In this document: positions 1 through 11,808 of the stretch, in pieces
How the letters are laid out: every line of letters begins with the position of its first letter
How positions within the stretch are numbered: the stretch's first letter is position 1
Source: Panaeolus papilionaceus
Taxonomy: Eukaryota; Basidiomycota; Agaricomycetes; Agaricales
Length of the DNA: 64,000 nucleotides
Direction of reading: 5' to 3'
Assembly: GCA_015501605.1 (NCBI GenBank)
Contig: JADNRZ010000010.1
Location: forward strand, 434,001-498,000
The notes under the pieces: generated by a model
What the model was told of the DNA's origin: nothing
The model's database searches: none
Seen by the model: only the letters and a program-made list of their open reading frames with translations
Made by a program: the position numbers and the translations under genes

Positions 1-1647
1 CCGGCGCAGAATCCACCGCAGGAGGCCAGACCGTTGGCGACGCTGCCGAGAATCATGTCGACTTTAGAAGCCTGAGTGATAAGAGAGCATGTTTAAGTGG
101 TTGAAATTAGGCAAAGGGAAGGTCGAGAAAGCTTACGGGAACATTGTACAATTCCGTCAAACCACGACCTGTCCTGCCAACTGCACCAAATGACAAACTC
201 TCATCGAGAATAAGCCTGTACTTGTATTTATATTTGACGTCAATCTAAGACACCAAACATCAGCCTTGGATCCCCTAAAATAAAATTACAAAAAAAGAGC
301 TCACCAGCTTGGGCAAATCAACCATCTGTCCATCCTTCGCAAAGATACCTTCCGTAATAATAAACCTCCTCGTCAACTTTCCTCTCCTCTTCTTCCTCTC
401 CTTCTCCACACTAACCAGCACCTCCTCAAGGCTGTTCACATCATTATGATCATACCACCTCACCGTGCTTCTACTGATCTGGATACCCTTCTGAATAGCA
501 AAGTTCACACCGCGATCAGCGACGATGATGTCGCCGCGTTTGCAAAATGCGGGAATGACGGATGAGACGGTGCTGAAACCTTGAGAATAGAGAATGGCGC
601 CTTCGGTGCCGAGGAAATCGGCGATGTCGTTTTCCAAATCCATATGCACATCTGTAGATTTTATTTAAATTTAGAATTTTGTCCGGGCATATCGACATGA
701 TGATGGCAAGAACAAGAAAAACGAACCTAGTGTACCGTAAAACCCAGGAGGTCCACAGCTTCCCAATCCATATTTGCGGAGTGTTTCCACAGCCTTTTCT
801 TTGAGCGCTTCGCTGTTGGCGAGGCCGGCAAAGTTATAGGAAGCGAGGTTGATGACTTGTTTACCTGTTGGAGGGCGGGTAGGCGAGGGAGTGGGGTGGG
901 GTAAAAGGGTTGGAAGGGATTATCAGGGAAAGTCAGTTATGCTGCGGGACGAAAAGAGGAAATAAACACCGGCACAAGAAGACCGGAATAGGGGGTATAA
1001 AGAAAAAAGGAAAAGGGGGCGAATTATTGGAGATATATCAACGGCAAAAAAAAAAACAGAAGGGCATAGAAATTGGTAAAATATTGTGAAGAGAAGAGTC
1101 ATGAAAAACAAAAAAAAATACGGCAAACACATACCGTTGGCAAGCAGCTTTGGCTTTGGTCCGTTTTGCCCTGAGACCACAGGCAGCGCAGCAAGGTCTG
1201 ATTCTTCAGAGGTTGTCAGAGGTTGGGCAAGAGGCTCAGGAATCCATTCATCTACGAGCTCATCTACTTCCTGTTGAAAAAAAATGCAAGCAGATGATTG
1301 TCAGTCAACATTATACAGACTGCGCCACCCAACACCCAGCCCAAAACCCCAAACATTTCCCAAACACACGCAAGAATTCAGAGTAAAATTCAACTCACCT
1401 TCTCACTAAACTGAATAAAATGCTTTCCATTTCTATCTGCTCTCGTCCTACTCTGCAGCAATGTGCGGATAGCAAATAGCACAAGGATCAATTCCAGCAA
1501 CGTTCTGCCTGGGTCATTCTGATGGCTGCTCTTGATGTACCGCAAGAGCACTGCGGAACCTGGGATGCTGTGTAATGTGGCTTGCGCAGTGGACAAGGAA
1601 GAGTCAAGAAACGAGAAGAGAGGCGCGAGGGTGGTCGTCGTATTCAT
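1..1647 (-). CDS. LCB1: Serine palmitoyltransferase subunit 1, 3'-incomplete at window edge
   Basis: Encodes the LCB1-type subunit of the ER-membrane enzyme that condenses serine with palmitoyl-CoA, the first step of sphingolipid synthesis. The ATG is at 1647; the first exon (to 1399) codes an N-terminal hydrophobic segment (LELILVLFAIRTLL) ending in FSEK. Later exons give EVDELVDEWIPEPL, then GKQVINLASYNF..GLGSCGPPGFYGT (about 880-730), HMDLENDIADFLGTE..ILYSQGF (650-300), LDESLSFGAVGRTGRG (about 210-150) and GSVANGLASCGGFC at the left edge. These blocks are typical of the alpha-oxoamine synthase fold of LCB1; the last lacks the PLP-binding lysine, as expected for the non-catalytic LCB1 partner of LCB2. 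The C-terminal third lies outside the window. No frameshift seen. Confidence 0.93.
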
Positions 1648-2294
1648 CGTGGCCGTTGGTTGGGGTGGGTGAGAGGTTGGTTTCGTGTTTCACCCCCAGT
1701 TAAAGTCTAGGTATCCACAAGTCCTCCGTGGATGCTGTAATCGTGCTCGTCGCTGTCTTCGTCGTGATCAATACGTTTGTCGTCGAGTAGGACGTGAAGG
1801 ACGTTGAGCAGAACAAAACGAAGGCCTAGAATGGGAACGAAATTAAAATGTTCAAAGTTGCGTGAGCAGGACGTCGGTCAGACCTGCTTACTGTTTTTGA
1901 TTTCCCCGTTTGGGTAGTTGCTGAGTCATTTAGCTTTGGTCAGCTAATGTGGATGATTCTGACGTTTATGTATACGATAATTTCCAAACTACCATTTCAA
2001 ATGACCATTACCTGCGAATTCGTTTGCATGTATTTGCGTGGTTCCTTATCCATGCACTTGCTTTTGCCTTTCTGTATTTCGAAACGATTTTATTTCAAAT
2101 CCGGTTTCTTCTGCCGTTTGCTTGGTCCTTCGTTTTGTGGGAGACTGCTTGCCACTCACTGGTAAGCACTGGTGGCCATAGCGAAGCGAGGCACTCGCCT
2201 TGTATAAATTATCAAAATTCCGGATAATACGTATAGGTGTACATGATTGAACAAGATCGTAAACATAGGGAGAAGGAAAGCCAAATTTGGCGCG
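1648..2294. other. Intergenic region with a dispersed repeat
   Basis: Non-coding DNA between the LCB1 start and the 3' end of the ACR3 gene. The left part should contain the LCB1 promoter. The right part contains copy 1 of a dispersed repeat (about 2005-2205). No gene recognised. Confidence 0.6.
2005..2205 (+). repeat. Dispersed ~185-200 bp repeat, copy 1
   Basis: Resembles 5145-5330 in the same orientation. Shared blocks include CGAATTCGTTTGCATGTATT, TATCCATGCACTTGC, CAAATCCGGTTT, CCGTTTGCTTGGTCC and TAGCGAAGCGAGGCAC. No coding capacity or clear terminal inverted repeat was found; it could be a solo LTR, a MITE-like element or an unclassified repeat. The two copies flank the ACR3 gene. Confidence 0.8.
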
Positions 2295-3737
2295 CTACTG
2301 TAATGACGATTTGACAATCGAAGCATTAGATGCCTTTTCAGAATCTAGAGGTCCGCTATGACCATCCCAGTTAATCTTCGCCTTGAAATACAACGCAACC
2401 CAGGTCAGCCCAAGCAAAACAGGTACTTCAACCAGTGGGCCAATGGTGGCTGCCAACGCCTGCTCAGAGTTAACACCGAAGACTGCAATTGCGACAGCAA
2501 TAGCCAATTCCTAATCACCATGAGACAAAAATATAGTCAGCTACTATCTATAACAAAGAACCCAAAGATACTTACGAAGTTATTGCTGGATGCAGTGAAA
2601 GCTTGCACAACTGCCATGTCATACCCGAAGGTTCGCTGGCCGGTTGCTTTTACGACTTCCCGCTTGGAAAGACGATAGATAAAGTAGAAAGTTCCGGTCC
2701 ACATCACCACGAAGTAAAGGATCTGGGGTACGAAGACACGGAAGACGGGTCCCAAGTTGTGGATAATTCTGTGGCCTTGATACGCGAAAAGTACGATGAT
2801 GGTGTACAAAAGCCCAAGAAGCGCGAGAGGCGAGAATACTGGCAAAAATCGCTTTTCAAAAAAGCGTTTGCCAGAAACGAAAATGACTAAGTATCTGGTT
2901 ATTACACCAGCCACCAAGGGTATCCCAAGATACTGAATCAAACCAAAGTGTTAGGACCACTCTTCTCGTCTGTTTGTATCACTTACAATGACGACAGAGA
3001 CAGCTACGTCTTTGTACTTTACGTGGACCGAATCTTGACCACCAATAATATTGATGAAGAGTACGGAAAACGGCGAAAACAGCACGATCTGCATGACTGC
3101 GTTGATCACGACAAGGATGGCGCTGTATTCACTATCACCCCTGGCGAGATCTGTCCAAATCATGACCATGGCAATGCACCGAGCGATTCCAACCATGATC
3201 ACACCCGTCCTGTAACCAGGAAGATCGGGGAGCGTGGCCCACGCGAGTCCGAGCATCAGGAAAGGGCCGACAATCCAATTCAGAATGATAGAGATTCCGA
3301 TATGTTTCCACAAGCGTGATGTCGAGAAGATGGACGGAAGCTTCTCGTACTGAACTTTTGTCAAGATTGGCCACATCATGAATATCAAGCCGATTGCAAT
3401 AGCTATAGGTGGAGTCCTTAGTTTCTTGATGTCAATGGAACGGGTCGGTGAGTGTGTACTTACGGACAGAGACGGTGTCGAACTTTGCGGTATCGAGTGC
3501 ATCACGCACTTCGGGAACGAACTCTCCTAAGAGGACACCGATGACCATCGCAACAAAAATAAATGGCGTCAATAAACGATCTAGGATGCCGAGTTCCTTG
3601 AAGGGGGCTAGAAAAGTTATGTCAATAAGCAGCAATGTGGCGAAAGAGATCTACTTACATGGAGCTGGGGTATGAGGGTCCGTCACTGTATCATGTTCTG
3701 CGCTGGTGGCCGCAACAGACGTCTTTTCTTCGGACAT
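2295..3737 (-). CDS. ACR3: ACR3-family arsenite exporter
   Basis: Plasma-membrane permease of the bile/arsenite/riboflavin transporter superfamily, expected to extrude arsenite. The ATG at 3737 starts [16 protein letters not shown]. Exons follow in order: the first membrane segments with [19 protein letters not shown] and [13 protein letters not shown] (about 3620-3470), [20 protein letters not shown] and the family motif [19 protein letters not shown] carrying the transport cysteine (about 3400-3120), [32 protein letters not shown] (2940-2740), FTASSNNF (about 2590) and [32 protein letters not shown] (2510-2380), ending at 2295. About ten helices are expected and the order is canonical, so the gene appears intact. 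It is bracketed by two direct copies of a dispersed repeat. Confidence 0.94.
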
Positions 3738-4484
3738 TTTGGTGTGGTAGATGGAAGGTAGTGTAGGGGATGGATGTGGGCTGAATAGATAACATATTGC
3801 GTTAAAAAGCCATGCGTGTGAAGCGAATTTGATTTTGATTTCGAAATTCGCTATTAGGAAGGTCGTTCCCACATCTGCTTTGACTGTCGTCCTTTAGCAC
3901 GCCCAGATTAACCTAACAAACCACACTCATAATCAAGGACGCGAAGTTAGCATGTTAACACTGGATATTGTTAGAAAGGTCTGGAAGTTTAGCAACTGGT
4001 TCAGGTGACTGAGACGCCTAGAGAAACCTGAACTATGTACTTTAAAAATCCGCTACGAGGCGTGATGTATTCCGTTGGATTCATGAATATGCTCACATGC
4101 GTCACTACCACTGATTCTCAGGCCATAAAACCATAGAATGGACCGCAACACAGGTTCACCGCTCCCATTTATTGATGCGAGAATATGGAGGATGAGCGTA
4201 AGTCGCATATACACTCGCAATCGACATCGGGGACTTCACCAAAGACGAGTCGAGATAAAGACAATTTTGGCGATTTCTGGTGTCAGCTTAAGCTGAAATT
4301 ACATACATATACGTTTCGGTTGTGTGCGGCTCTTATCTGGCGCTGAAGTTGCACCCGGGGGATTCTGCATATTCAGGATGCACGTTGACTCGGAAGATTC
4401 ACAAAGCAGCTGCATTGGCATAAATCAAAGCCCGCAAAGATATTAAGGTATTTGGGTCGAAGCCTAGTATGATACAGGGGAATC
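3738..4484. other. Intergenic region, no gene recognised
   Basis: Upstream of the ACR3 start and downstream of the truncated TRAPP subunit gene. It should hold the ACR3 promoter. No ORF with recognisable homology, RNA gene or repeat was seen. Confidence 0.5.
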
Positions 4485-5144
4485 TTATGGGTTCCTGGGT
4501 AACTTGATTTGAAATGTACCTGCAATACGAGGATTAGCTGGGATTTAGATACGATAGTGATTCATACATTGAGGCATTGTCCCGATCTCCGGCACAACTG
4601 TTGCATTATAACCTAACCGCGATAGAACTCCTTTAACAATTCCTGCAGGCATAGCAGCATACTAAATGGCGTCAGTATATACAGATCATGAGCGAGGTGG
4701 GTGATAAGTACCAAACGGGCGCGCTTTACAGCTTCAGCACGAGATTCCCAAGATGACAGACGGGTTATAGATTTAAACGCATTATCATGCAGCAGGTAAA
4801 CTCCCTGACGATAGTTAGTTAATAAGAGACAACGCCTCGACGTGAAAGACCCTGACCCTATGGTTCGGGCGCAGATTGTCTACCTGTTTATCCCAGAACG
4901 CTGCCCAGATATCCTTGCATATGAATTTCATGGCATCCAAGGTATCTGCAAACATAGGTCTATCACGACAGAGTCTATGGTCTGAAGCATTCAATGCAAG
5001 TAAAAACAGGTGATAGCGATATAAAAAACACACCGTTCTGAGAAATTGGCACCGACATGCAGCCCGATAGCTTCCAACCTCTGCCTCACGGGTTCCTCCT
5101 CCTCATCGACGGCAGCCTTCCCATTCGCACTACCAGATTTCGAG
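4485..5144 (-). pseudogene. TRAPP complex subunit Trs33/TRAPPC6-like, 5'-truncated
   Basis: The surviving exons code the C-terminal part of a TRAPP tethering subunit, which acts in ER-Golgi and Golgi vesicle traffic. Reading on the minus strand: an exon from about 5144 with NGKAAVDEEEE..RLEAIGLHVGANFSER, then 4974-4857 (LCRDRPMFADTLDAMKFICKD..WDKQVDNLRPNHR), 4804-4712 (GVYLLHDNAFKSITRLSSWE..AVKRARL), 4661-4568 (YAAMPAGIVKGVLSRLGYNA..VVPEI) and 4519-4485 (CTFQIKLPRNP, stop). Phases agree at every junction. The expected N-terminal part, with the first helices of the fold, is missing: at about 5145 the sequence changes to a dispersed repeat, and nothing Trs33-like was found beyond it. A non-functional or N-terminally re-initiated gene is the likely outcome; a full copy elsewhere in the genome is possible. 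Confidence 0.82.
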
Positions 5145-5330
5145 CATTACCTACGAATTCGTTTGCATGTATTTGCGTGTTTCCCTATCCATGCACTTGC
5201 ATTTGTCATTCTGCATTTTGAAATGATTCTATTGCAAATCCGGTTTTTTTTCTACCGTTTGCTTGGTCCGTCGATTTCCACATACCATTCACTGGTAGCC
5301 GTAGCGAAGCGAGGCACTTGCCTTGTTATT
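5145..5330 (+). repeat. Dispersed ~185 bp repeat, copy 2, at the break of the TRAPP gene
   Basis: Direct copy of the element at 2005-2205 with scattered substitutions. Its left edge coincides with the point where the TRAPP subunit reading frame ends, so it marks an insertion or recombination junction. Confidence 0.8.
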
Positions 5331-5861
5331 ATTATTGTGACCCCCACTTGGTTTGATGCTGTAAGGGAAGAAGTAGGTGATGTGCACAAGTACAGTAAGA
5401 TCGACCGAATCTCGAATATTGCCCTCAACAAATTTGAAATGGCCACTGCTCCGCTTGGGGCCTGCGTGAACAGCCCAGCACGAGCGTCTGTCGTGAACTC
5501 ACCCGGCATCGCCATTCACCAAGAGCACACGCGACGGTTCGATATCCCATTGTCACAAAGAAACAAATGTCAAAAACCAAGATTCTGGCAAGATATTTGT
5601 CCCTTTGGCCAAGTACATGAACCTAAAGGGCAGTGGCGGTGGCACATTGTCTCACCTTTTAGCTATTCAAGACAACACGAAGACAAGGGCTCCTTTAAAA
5701 CCTCATGAAAGGCCAAACCACTCACAATTGGAAAAATAATTGAGCGATGTCACCTGAAACACTCATTATCTTGCGTTCATTCAAGTCCGCCGAAATTAAA
5801 GCTATTCAGAATCAGTAATCCCCGCTCTCTGAAACATTGCTGCTATTGCGTGGACGACGTC
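5331..5861. other. Intergenic region upstream of the F-box gene
   Basis: An open plus-strand frame crosses the repeat and runs to 5708, but its product has no recognisable domain, so it is not called a gene. No N-terminal TRAPP sequence was found here. The right part presumably holds the promoter of the F-box gene. Confidence 0.5.
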
Positions 5862-8166
5862 ATGTCAAGCACGAAAGCGAGAACCCCTACTTTCTATTCT
5901 GCATCAAAGCTTCTCAACCTCCCACTCGAGCTCCTTTCTCTCATCGTCTCTAACACATCCTACTCCTCTCCGCCCGCTGAGTCTTTTAAGTCCCCTCCAT
6001 CCAATTCAAACACCCTCACACACCCCGCCACCACAACCGATGACCTCATCTCCCTAAGCCTCTCCCACCCTACATTTTCCATCCTCGCAGCACCCTACCT
6101 TCTCCGCAACCTTACAATCACTGTTTCAACCTGCCCTGATGCGCTTACGAGGCTCAACCGTCTCGCAGCCATCCTTCGAAGTGTACCTGGGCTCGAAAGA
6201 CATGTGAGGCAGCTGAAGTGGTTCCTCGAGGACCCTGTGAAACTCGAGGACGGTCCAACGTTACCCATTGATCTATTGGAACGATTCAGCTGCTTACCAA
6301 ACCTCGAATCGCTCGAAATACACTGCGGGGTTCCCCTTTCATCATCCTACGCGTCCTCCGAATCCGATCTCGAGACTTCTATGAATGGTACATGGTATTG
6401 GAAACCGCTGTACCGCCCAAACTACGTCTCCGAAGCAGCAGAGGCCAACCACGAACCCAACTCTTACACTGCCGCCGACGCTCCAACTTACTCATCTCCT
6501 CCCAAACCCCCGCTTTTAAATCCAATTCTCAATTTCTATTCGCTATTCACCTCATACATCCCCACCTCCAACGTCCACCCTTCCCTACCAAACCTCACCA
6601 ACCTCTTGCTATCCGGCATCACCTCACTCCCCCTCTTTCCCCTCTTCCAAATTCCCTCTCTCGAGTCGTTGACGCTCTCGAAGTGTAACGCCATCCTTAA
6701 ATACGACGGGGCAGCATCGCCTCTACATTATAATCCCCCTATCAGACTTTCGAATCACTCTCTGAAGCACTTCAAAGCCGTCGAAGTCTCAATTTATATC
6801 AACCTGGACGATAAAAGCGCACCATCGTTACCTTGGTTTTTGAAAGACGTCGAGACGATGTGGTTAGAGGATTTCGGGTTCCATGCACCAGATCCTGCAG
6901 CGAGCGACTCCATCCAACAGCAATCAACCCCATTCTCGTACTGGCGTTTGAAGGAACTGACGTGTGCTGGAATCATCGACTTTCACCCCCTGGTTGGAAC
7001 AGGGTACAATACCGACCTGAACGCAGGGGACATCGTTTCGGGATCAACACCCTTCCCTGTCCTCCAAGAATTCGTATTCGAACAAACGTCATCATATCCA
7101 ACCGATCACCTATGTTCGCTCTACCCCTATTTCCAGAACGTAGAGATTCTACAAATCGGTGAGTCTTTCTCCTCGTATTCTATAAACTGTATTCACACCC
7201 AACCCAGGTCTCTCTTCCCAACCCCAACTAAACTTCCACCCGCCGCTCCACCCATCCAACCTCGCATCCATCCTCTCCCGCCCTGAGGGTCACCTCAAAT
7301 CCCTCATTATCCGCCGTTACGAATCCGCATATGACGCGCTCGAAACCCTCCAAGAGCTCTCTGACGCACTCTCAGCACCATCGCACGTCATTGACAGCCT
7401 CCGCATCCCCACACTTCAGAGCATCATTATTGATCTAACGCTCACATCAAGCGACGTGAGGAATCTGGAGAGGTTAGACGGCGCCTGGCATCGTCTTTCT
7501 TCCGTATTCCTAAGCAAGAAAACCGCGGTACCCTCAATGCTAAATTTGAAGAGCATAGAGGTGGTGGTGGAGTTGGTATGGGCGTCCGAGATTATGATGA
7601 CACAGGGACCTCAGGTTGCGATTGAATTGCATAAATACGAGCAAGAAAGGAATGTCACGGACGGGAGTGTGGAACTGGATTACCATGGTGGTCTAAGTGA
7701 TGTGGGATGGCATTCGAATTCGCTGCCGCCTTGGGGATCAGATTCATGGGGGTGGTTTACAGAACATGAAAACGTGACATCGAATTCGGGATGGAAATCT
7801 TCAGGATGGGGTCGTGACGAGAAGAGTCAAGCCAGTGAAGAGCATGACCAAAGCGGTACCTCCACCTCCTCCTACGCATCCTCTTATGCCGCATCATCCT
7901 CTTCACAATCCTCTGTATCCCTTATTCCATCCCCATTAACTCCCTGCTTCCCAACACCCAAGAACGGGTCATCCTCTGCTTTTTATCCCATCACCTACAC
8001 CCACGAACCACACTCGATCGAGTGGGATGAATACCCCACCGACGATGATCTAAAAGCGATCATCGAGAGGCCTCTAGCGGAGCTGGTTGCACGGAGCCGT
8101 GAGCTGGGGTCGGAAGTTGAAGTGAGCTTTAACGTGGGCGTAATAAGGAACGAAGGGGGGTATTGA
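5862..8166 (+). CDS. F-box/leucine-rich-repeat-like protein
   Basis: Two exons, 5862-7158 and 7208-8166, joined across a 49-base GT..AG intron (GTGAGT donor); predicted 751 residues. The ATG at 5862 is preferred over an in-frame GTG at 5850. An F-box-like segment lies near the N-terminus (LLNLPLELLSLIVSN, then LISLSLSHPTFSILAAPYLLRNLTI), where an SCF adaptor (Skp1) would bind. It is followed by irregular leucine-rich stretches (FSCLPNLESLEIHCG, FQIPSLESLTLSKC, YPYFQNVEILQIG). The C-terminal third contains a Ser-rich low-complexity run (about 7855-7950) not typical of LRRs. Likely role: substrate receptor of an SCF ubiquitin ligase; substrate unknown. A protein of similar layout is encoded at 60311-61913. 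Confidence 0.8.
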
Positions 8167-8346
8167 TGGACGATTTCACTCACTCGCAGTAGCGGTTCAC
8201 GCCAGCTAACTTAACGTCCCGGGTACAACTTGCTCACTTACCAGAGGAGTCGAATCGGAATATGGTTAGAAATTACCACAACGTTCTCATGGGAGCTACG
8301 GGGAATCAGAAATCGGACAGGGCGGGATTGGAGATCGACAAGAAAA

Positions 8347-9864
8347 ATGACTTCTTATGGTACGTATTGTTGTCTCCTTCCGGTGCCTCCGACGCCTCTG
8401 CATGGATGTAAGTTGAGACAGTTACTTTCCCTTGCGCTTATCAGCACCGCAAGCGCAGCCCCTCAAGCTGTAACATCTGATATTATCTCGATTCTACCCA
8501 CCTCCATCCTCTCAACGTCCATCGCTATCCCTACCAATCCTCCAACCTCTGCAGTATCGTCATTCAGTAGCATTGCCACCTCCGCTATTTCAGCCAGCTC
8601 AGCTACTGGCACAGCCTCTGGTGCCGTACCGTCAACATCATCTCCACCCTTCTCTACCCCACCCTCAGGTGGCCTTGGCGTCAATGACACCGATCCCCAA
8701 TACTCCCCATTGAGCGATTTTGACAGGAACTCGCTCGTAAGTCATCTAACAATCCCATCAAATTAAAGTAACGATTGATCGAATCCATACAGGCCCTCGT
8801 TCTCCACCAAGAATACATCGAACTTGATCTATTCAACAACGGCAGCAGTCGTTTCTCAGATTCCGACTTCGAACAAGCAGGGCTCGACGCCGACGATCGC
8901 GCACTGCTTCAGTACATGGCAGAACAAGAAATCGGGCACGCTCAAATGGTATCTAACCTCCTCGGCGCAGACGCCTCCCAACCATGCACATACCGCTACC
9001 CATTCAACACCGTGCGCGAGTTCCTCGATTTCTCAAAGAAAATCACGAGGCTGGGTGAATCAGGCGTTTTAGGCTTCTTAGCGCACCTGGATAGCAGGCC
9101 CTCTGCGAACCTGCTCAGCCAAACTGTTACGACTGAGGCGAGGCAGCAGATGATTTTCAGGCAGTTCGAAGGCGCGCATCCTATGCCTGTGTGGTTCCAG
9201 ACGGGTATTACGCAGAGCATGCATTGGACGCTTCTAGCACCATATATCAACACTTGCCCGAATGGGACTCAAAACTTGGCTTGGAACAATTTCCCTGGCT
9301 TGAATGTTACTGTGAGTTCTCTTTCATCGTTTTCTAACTAATTTTTGACTGGGGATACATTATAGGGAAGCCCTTCGATTAACATAACGAGTTCTGGCGA
9401 TGGTCCGAGTGTGTCTGGTAATAATGACACCCAGCCTCTTACAACACCTGGCCGTAATATTACCCTCACATGGGAGCTCCCCGGACAGCGCACTGGATGG
9501 AATAACAGCTTCACTACTGCCACTGCCGCTGGAGAGCCTAAGGTATGTCACCAATTTTAAATAGTTACATTACCCTCGCTCACTCACATCCTTTCTCTAG
9601 TTCGTCGCCTGGATCTCCCAACTCAACGTCACCTACACCCCTCTTTCCATCACCGCCAATCAATCTGGCACAACCACTCAACCCGGCGGTCAAATCTACG
9701 GAAATGGCACTGTTGTTGAGCGCTTCGGGGGCCAAAGCGCGCCGACGGTGAACGAAACTGTCTTTGTTGCTATTACCGATGAGGACGTGTTCGTTACGCC
9801 TTTTAACCTGACGTTCTTGGATACGCATATCGTTGCTGGTCCTGCGTTCTATACGAGTGGATGA
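8347..9864 (+). CDS. Rds1-like secreted ferritin-fold stress protein
   Basis: Four exons, 8347-8736, 8793-9311, 9366-9542 and 9601-9864, all in phase; 449 residues. A signal-peptide-like segment (LLSLALISTASAAPQ) is followed by a Ser/Thr/Pro linker, then a ferritin-like helical domain: ALVLHQEYIELDLFN, DDRALLQYMAEQEIGHAQMV (with Glu and E..H positions typical of the family) and TTEARQQMIFRQFEG. The C-terminal half is a beta-rich, N-glycosylation-rich extension (NITSSG, NNDT, NITLTW, NVTYT, NQSGT) ending TFLDTHIVAGPAFYTSG. Fungal relatives such as S. pombe Rds1 are stress- or nutrient-regulated; whether this domain binds metal is unknown. The extreme N-terminus is the least certain part, because the first 25 residues before the hydrophobic stretch are unusual for a signal peptide. 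Confidence 0.85.
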
Positions 9865-10375
9865 AGGGTGTTGGATGTGATTTTTTGCATTTTATTGGAC
9901 TTTATTGTAACTTTTATATTATATCGTCTTATCGACGATGGACATCTTATAATAGCGTATTAAGTAACGACCGACATACAAAATGGACCATTTCAATGGT
10001 TATGCAGATGGAAAACCAAGGAATCCCTACATAGCAGCTTGGGGCTGATACCCACTTCATTGATTGACGAACACTTCTAAGTTCTCACAAGAACCATGGA
10101 CCAACCAATCCGCTTCAGGCCTAGTGACCTGTGCAACTTTCCGGTCCGCACCGTTGACGCGATGACTGAATCTAACTGTGCAGCAATATAAATAGTGCTG
10201 CGGAGATTTTGACACTGCATAAATACATAAATACCCAGCCCTGGTCCTCCGACCATTGCGGTTGTTGTAGCCCACCGTGTGACATTTGTTCAGTTATCAA
10301 CTTCCAGTTTCGATATCACACTGGTTCACCTCTAACTCACCACTTCATTGACCACCTTCGATCTCTGAGCTCACC
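9865..10375. other. Intergenic region, promoter side of the His-rich membrane gene trio
   Basis: Includes the 3' flank of the Rds1-like gene and the probable promoter and leader of the gene at 10376. No other feature recognised. Confidence 0.45.
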
Positions 10376-11478
10376 ATGTCGCAACCGTACCATCAGGTTC
10401 ATCATCACTCAAAGGGAGCGAGAGAAGAGACGCCCCTCCTTTCGTCCGCATCGACATCATCACCCTACCCCCACGCACACGCACAGTCCCATCGTGCATC
10501 ACCAGGAGCATTTGTATCGCCCCCAGCATACTCTAGTATCTCTCCCGCTCCCGCTCCAGCTCCCATTGCCATCCAACACCACCATCATTATCATTTCCGT
10601 GACCGCCCCAGGTCGAGGTCATGCTGCTGCTGCAGCCTATTCTCAACACTCTTTATCTTGCTCTTCTGGTTCCTCGTCCTCGCTATACCGCTCGGCTGGA
10701 CATATTACTCGAAGCTTTCAGTACTTGATAAAGACATCGAGAGGATTATCAAGCAGCATGTGGTGTACCGCGGCCCTGATCATGTGCAGCTTTTGAATGT
10801 GACGCATTGGGGCGCTTGGGTGAATGTGGAAGGGAAGATCGGGGTGGATGCTGCGAAGATCATAGGAGTGGAGCCCGAGAATACATACTGGGGACAGAAC
10901 GAACCGCAGTGGAAGACGGCATGGAAGGGTATAGGAAGGTGGGGTATTAGGAACATGAAGACAGTGAACGTTAAGCTGGAGGGTATCGAGGTCTGGGGCG
11001 CTTACAGTGGCGATGATGGGGAGTCAAAGCACGAGGGCAGGTTCTTCAAAGTGGTGGCACCACCTATGGATGTACCCATTTCAGCTGATGCGCCGTTAGA
11101 GCCGCATAGAGATGATGGCTGGCTCACACCATTCTCGACGCCTATGTTCATTCAGCCGTCTGCAGTGGCACAGATGTCGGATCTGCTCAGCTACGAGGAT
11201 GGAGGCCGGTTCGTAGAGATTGTGGTGAAGGTGCAGGCTGCGACGATACGACCATGGGGGTTATGGCCTCGAACTGGTGGAGTCATTAATGAGGCGTGGT
11301 CAAATGTTGCAGACTGGGTTGGAGGATTGGTGGCGAAGGATCTCAAACATGTTCGAGTTGGGACAGAGCTTCAATGTGCGCTCATTTCTTTTTTAAATTT
11401 TATTCCATATCTGATTGATCGTCGTTCTCTCTACATTTAGTGCCCTCAATACCAGGATTCCCTCGTCTGCAGAAATAA
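10376..11478 (+). CDS. Membrane protein with acidic dileucine box and His-rich N-tail (paralogue 1)
   Basis: Exons 10376-11375 and 11441-11478; 345 residues. The N-terminal tail carries EETPLL (residues 17-22), which fits the acidic dileucine sorting pattern [DE]xxxL[LI], a Pro/Ser/Ala-rich stretch, and HHHHYHF (68-74). Four consecutive cysteines (83-86, possible palmitoylation) precede one strong transmembrane helix (about 87-109). The rest (about 235 residues) is probably lumenal or vacuolar and contains YYSKLSVLDKDIERIIKQH and repeated Trp-Gly motifs; I do not recognise its fold, though it recalls beta-sandwich domains of fungal vacuolar membrane proteins. The short last exon ends LPSIPGFPRLQK. 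It is the long member of a tandem trio with 11809-12165 and 13072-13455, sharing the tail motifs but not the lumenal domain. Confidence 0.75.
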
Positions 11479-11610
11479 GATCCTTAAACTGAATTTTGAG
11501 GAACTTTGCTGCGATACTAGGCACGAGATTGTATACCTACCTTGTACTATGACAATGATGACGTTGACTCCGTGAGCCTCGAACAATCTATGTGTTGTTT
11601 ATGATATGTA
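11458..11610 (+). repeat. 3'-flank segment duplicated after paralogue 2 (copy 1)
   Basis: Starts inside the last exon of the gene at 10376 and runs into its 3' flank. Resembles about 12460-12605 in the same orientation: shared words include CTGCAGAAATAAG, TATACCTACCT, GTACTATGACAAT and ATGATAT. It is a trace of the tandem duplication that made the trio. Confidence 0.65.
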
Positions 11611-11808
11611 TAAATATCGACAAGCCTATTGGGGTTGTGGCATTTACAGTATGCCGGCGTGGTGTACATTGGTTCAAAAATAAATTTTTATATATAAATA
11701 ATGCAATCGCTGCCACTCCCTCATTCATCCTTTTTGCCCCCCCAACACTCACTCCAGGCGGTCAACTTCATTACCTTCAACAAGAAGAGTCTGACTCCCG
11801 GTTCGACC

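Noticed and set aside
5046..5708. 220-codon plus-strand ORF
   Set aside because: It runs antisense through the TRAPP exon and across the repeat into unrelated DNA; composition does not suggest a protein.
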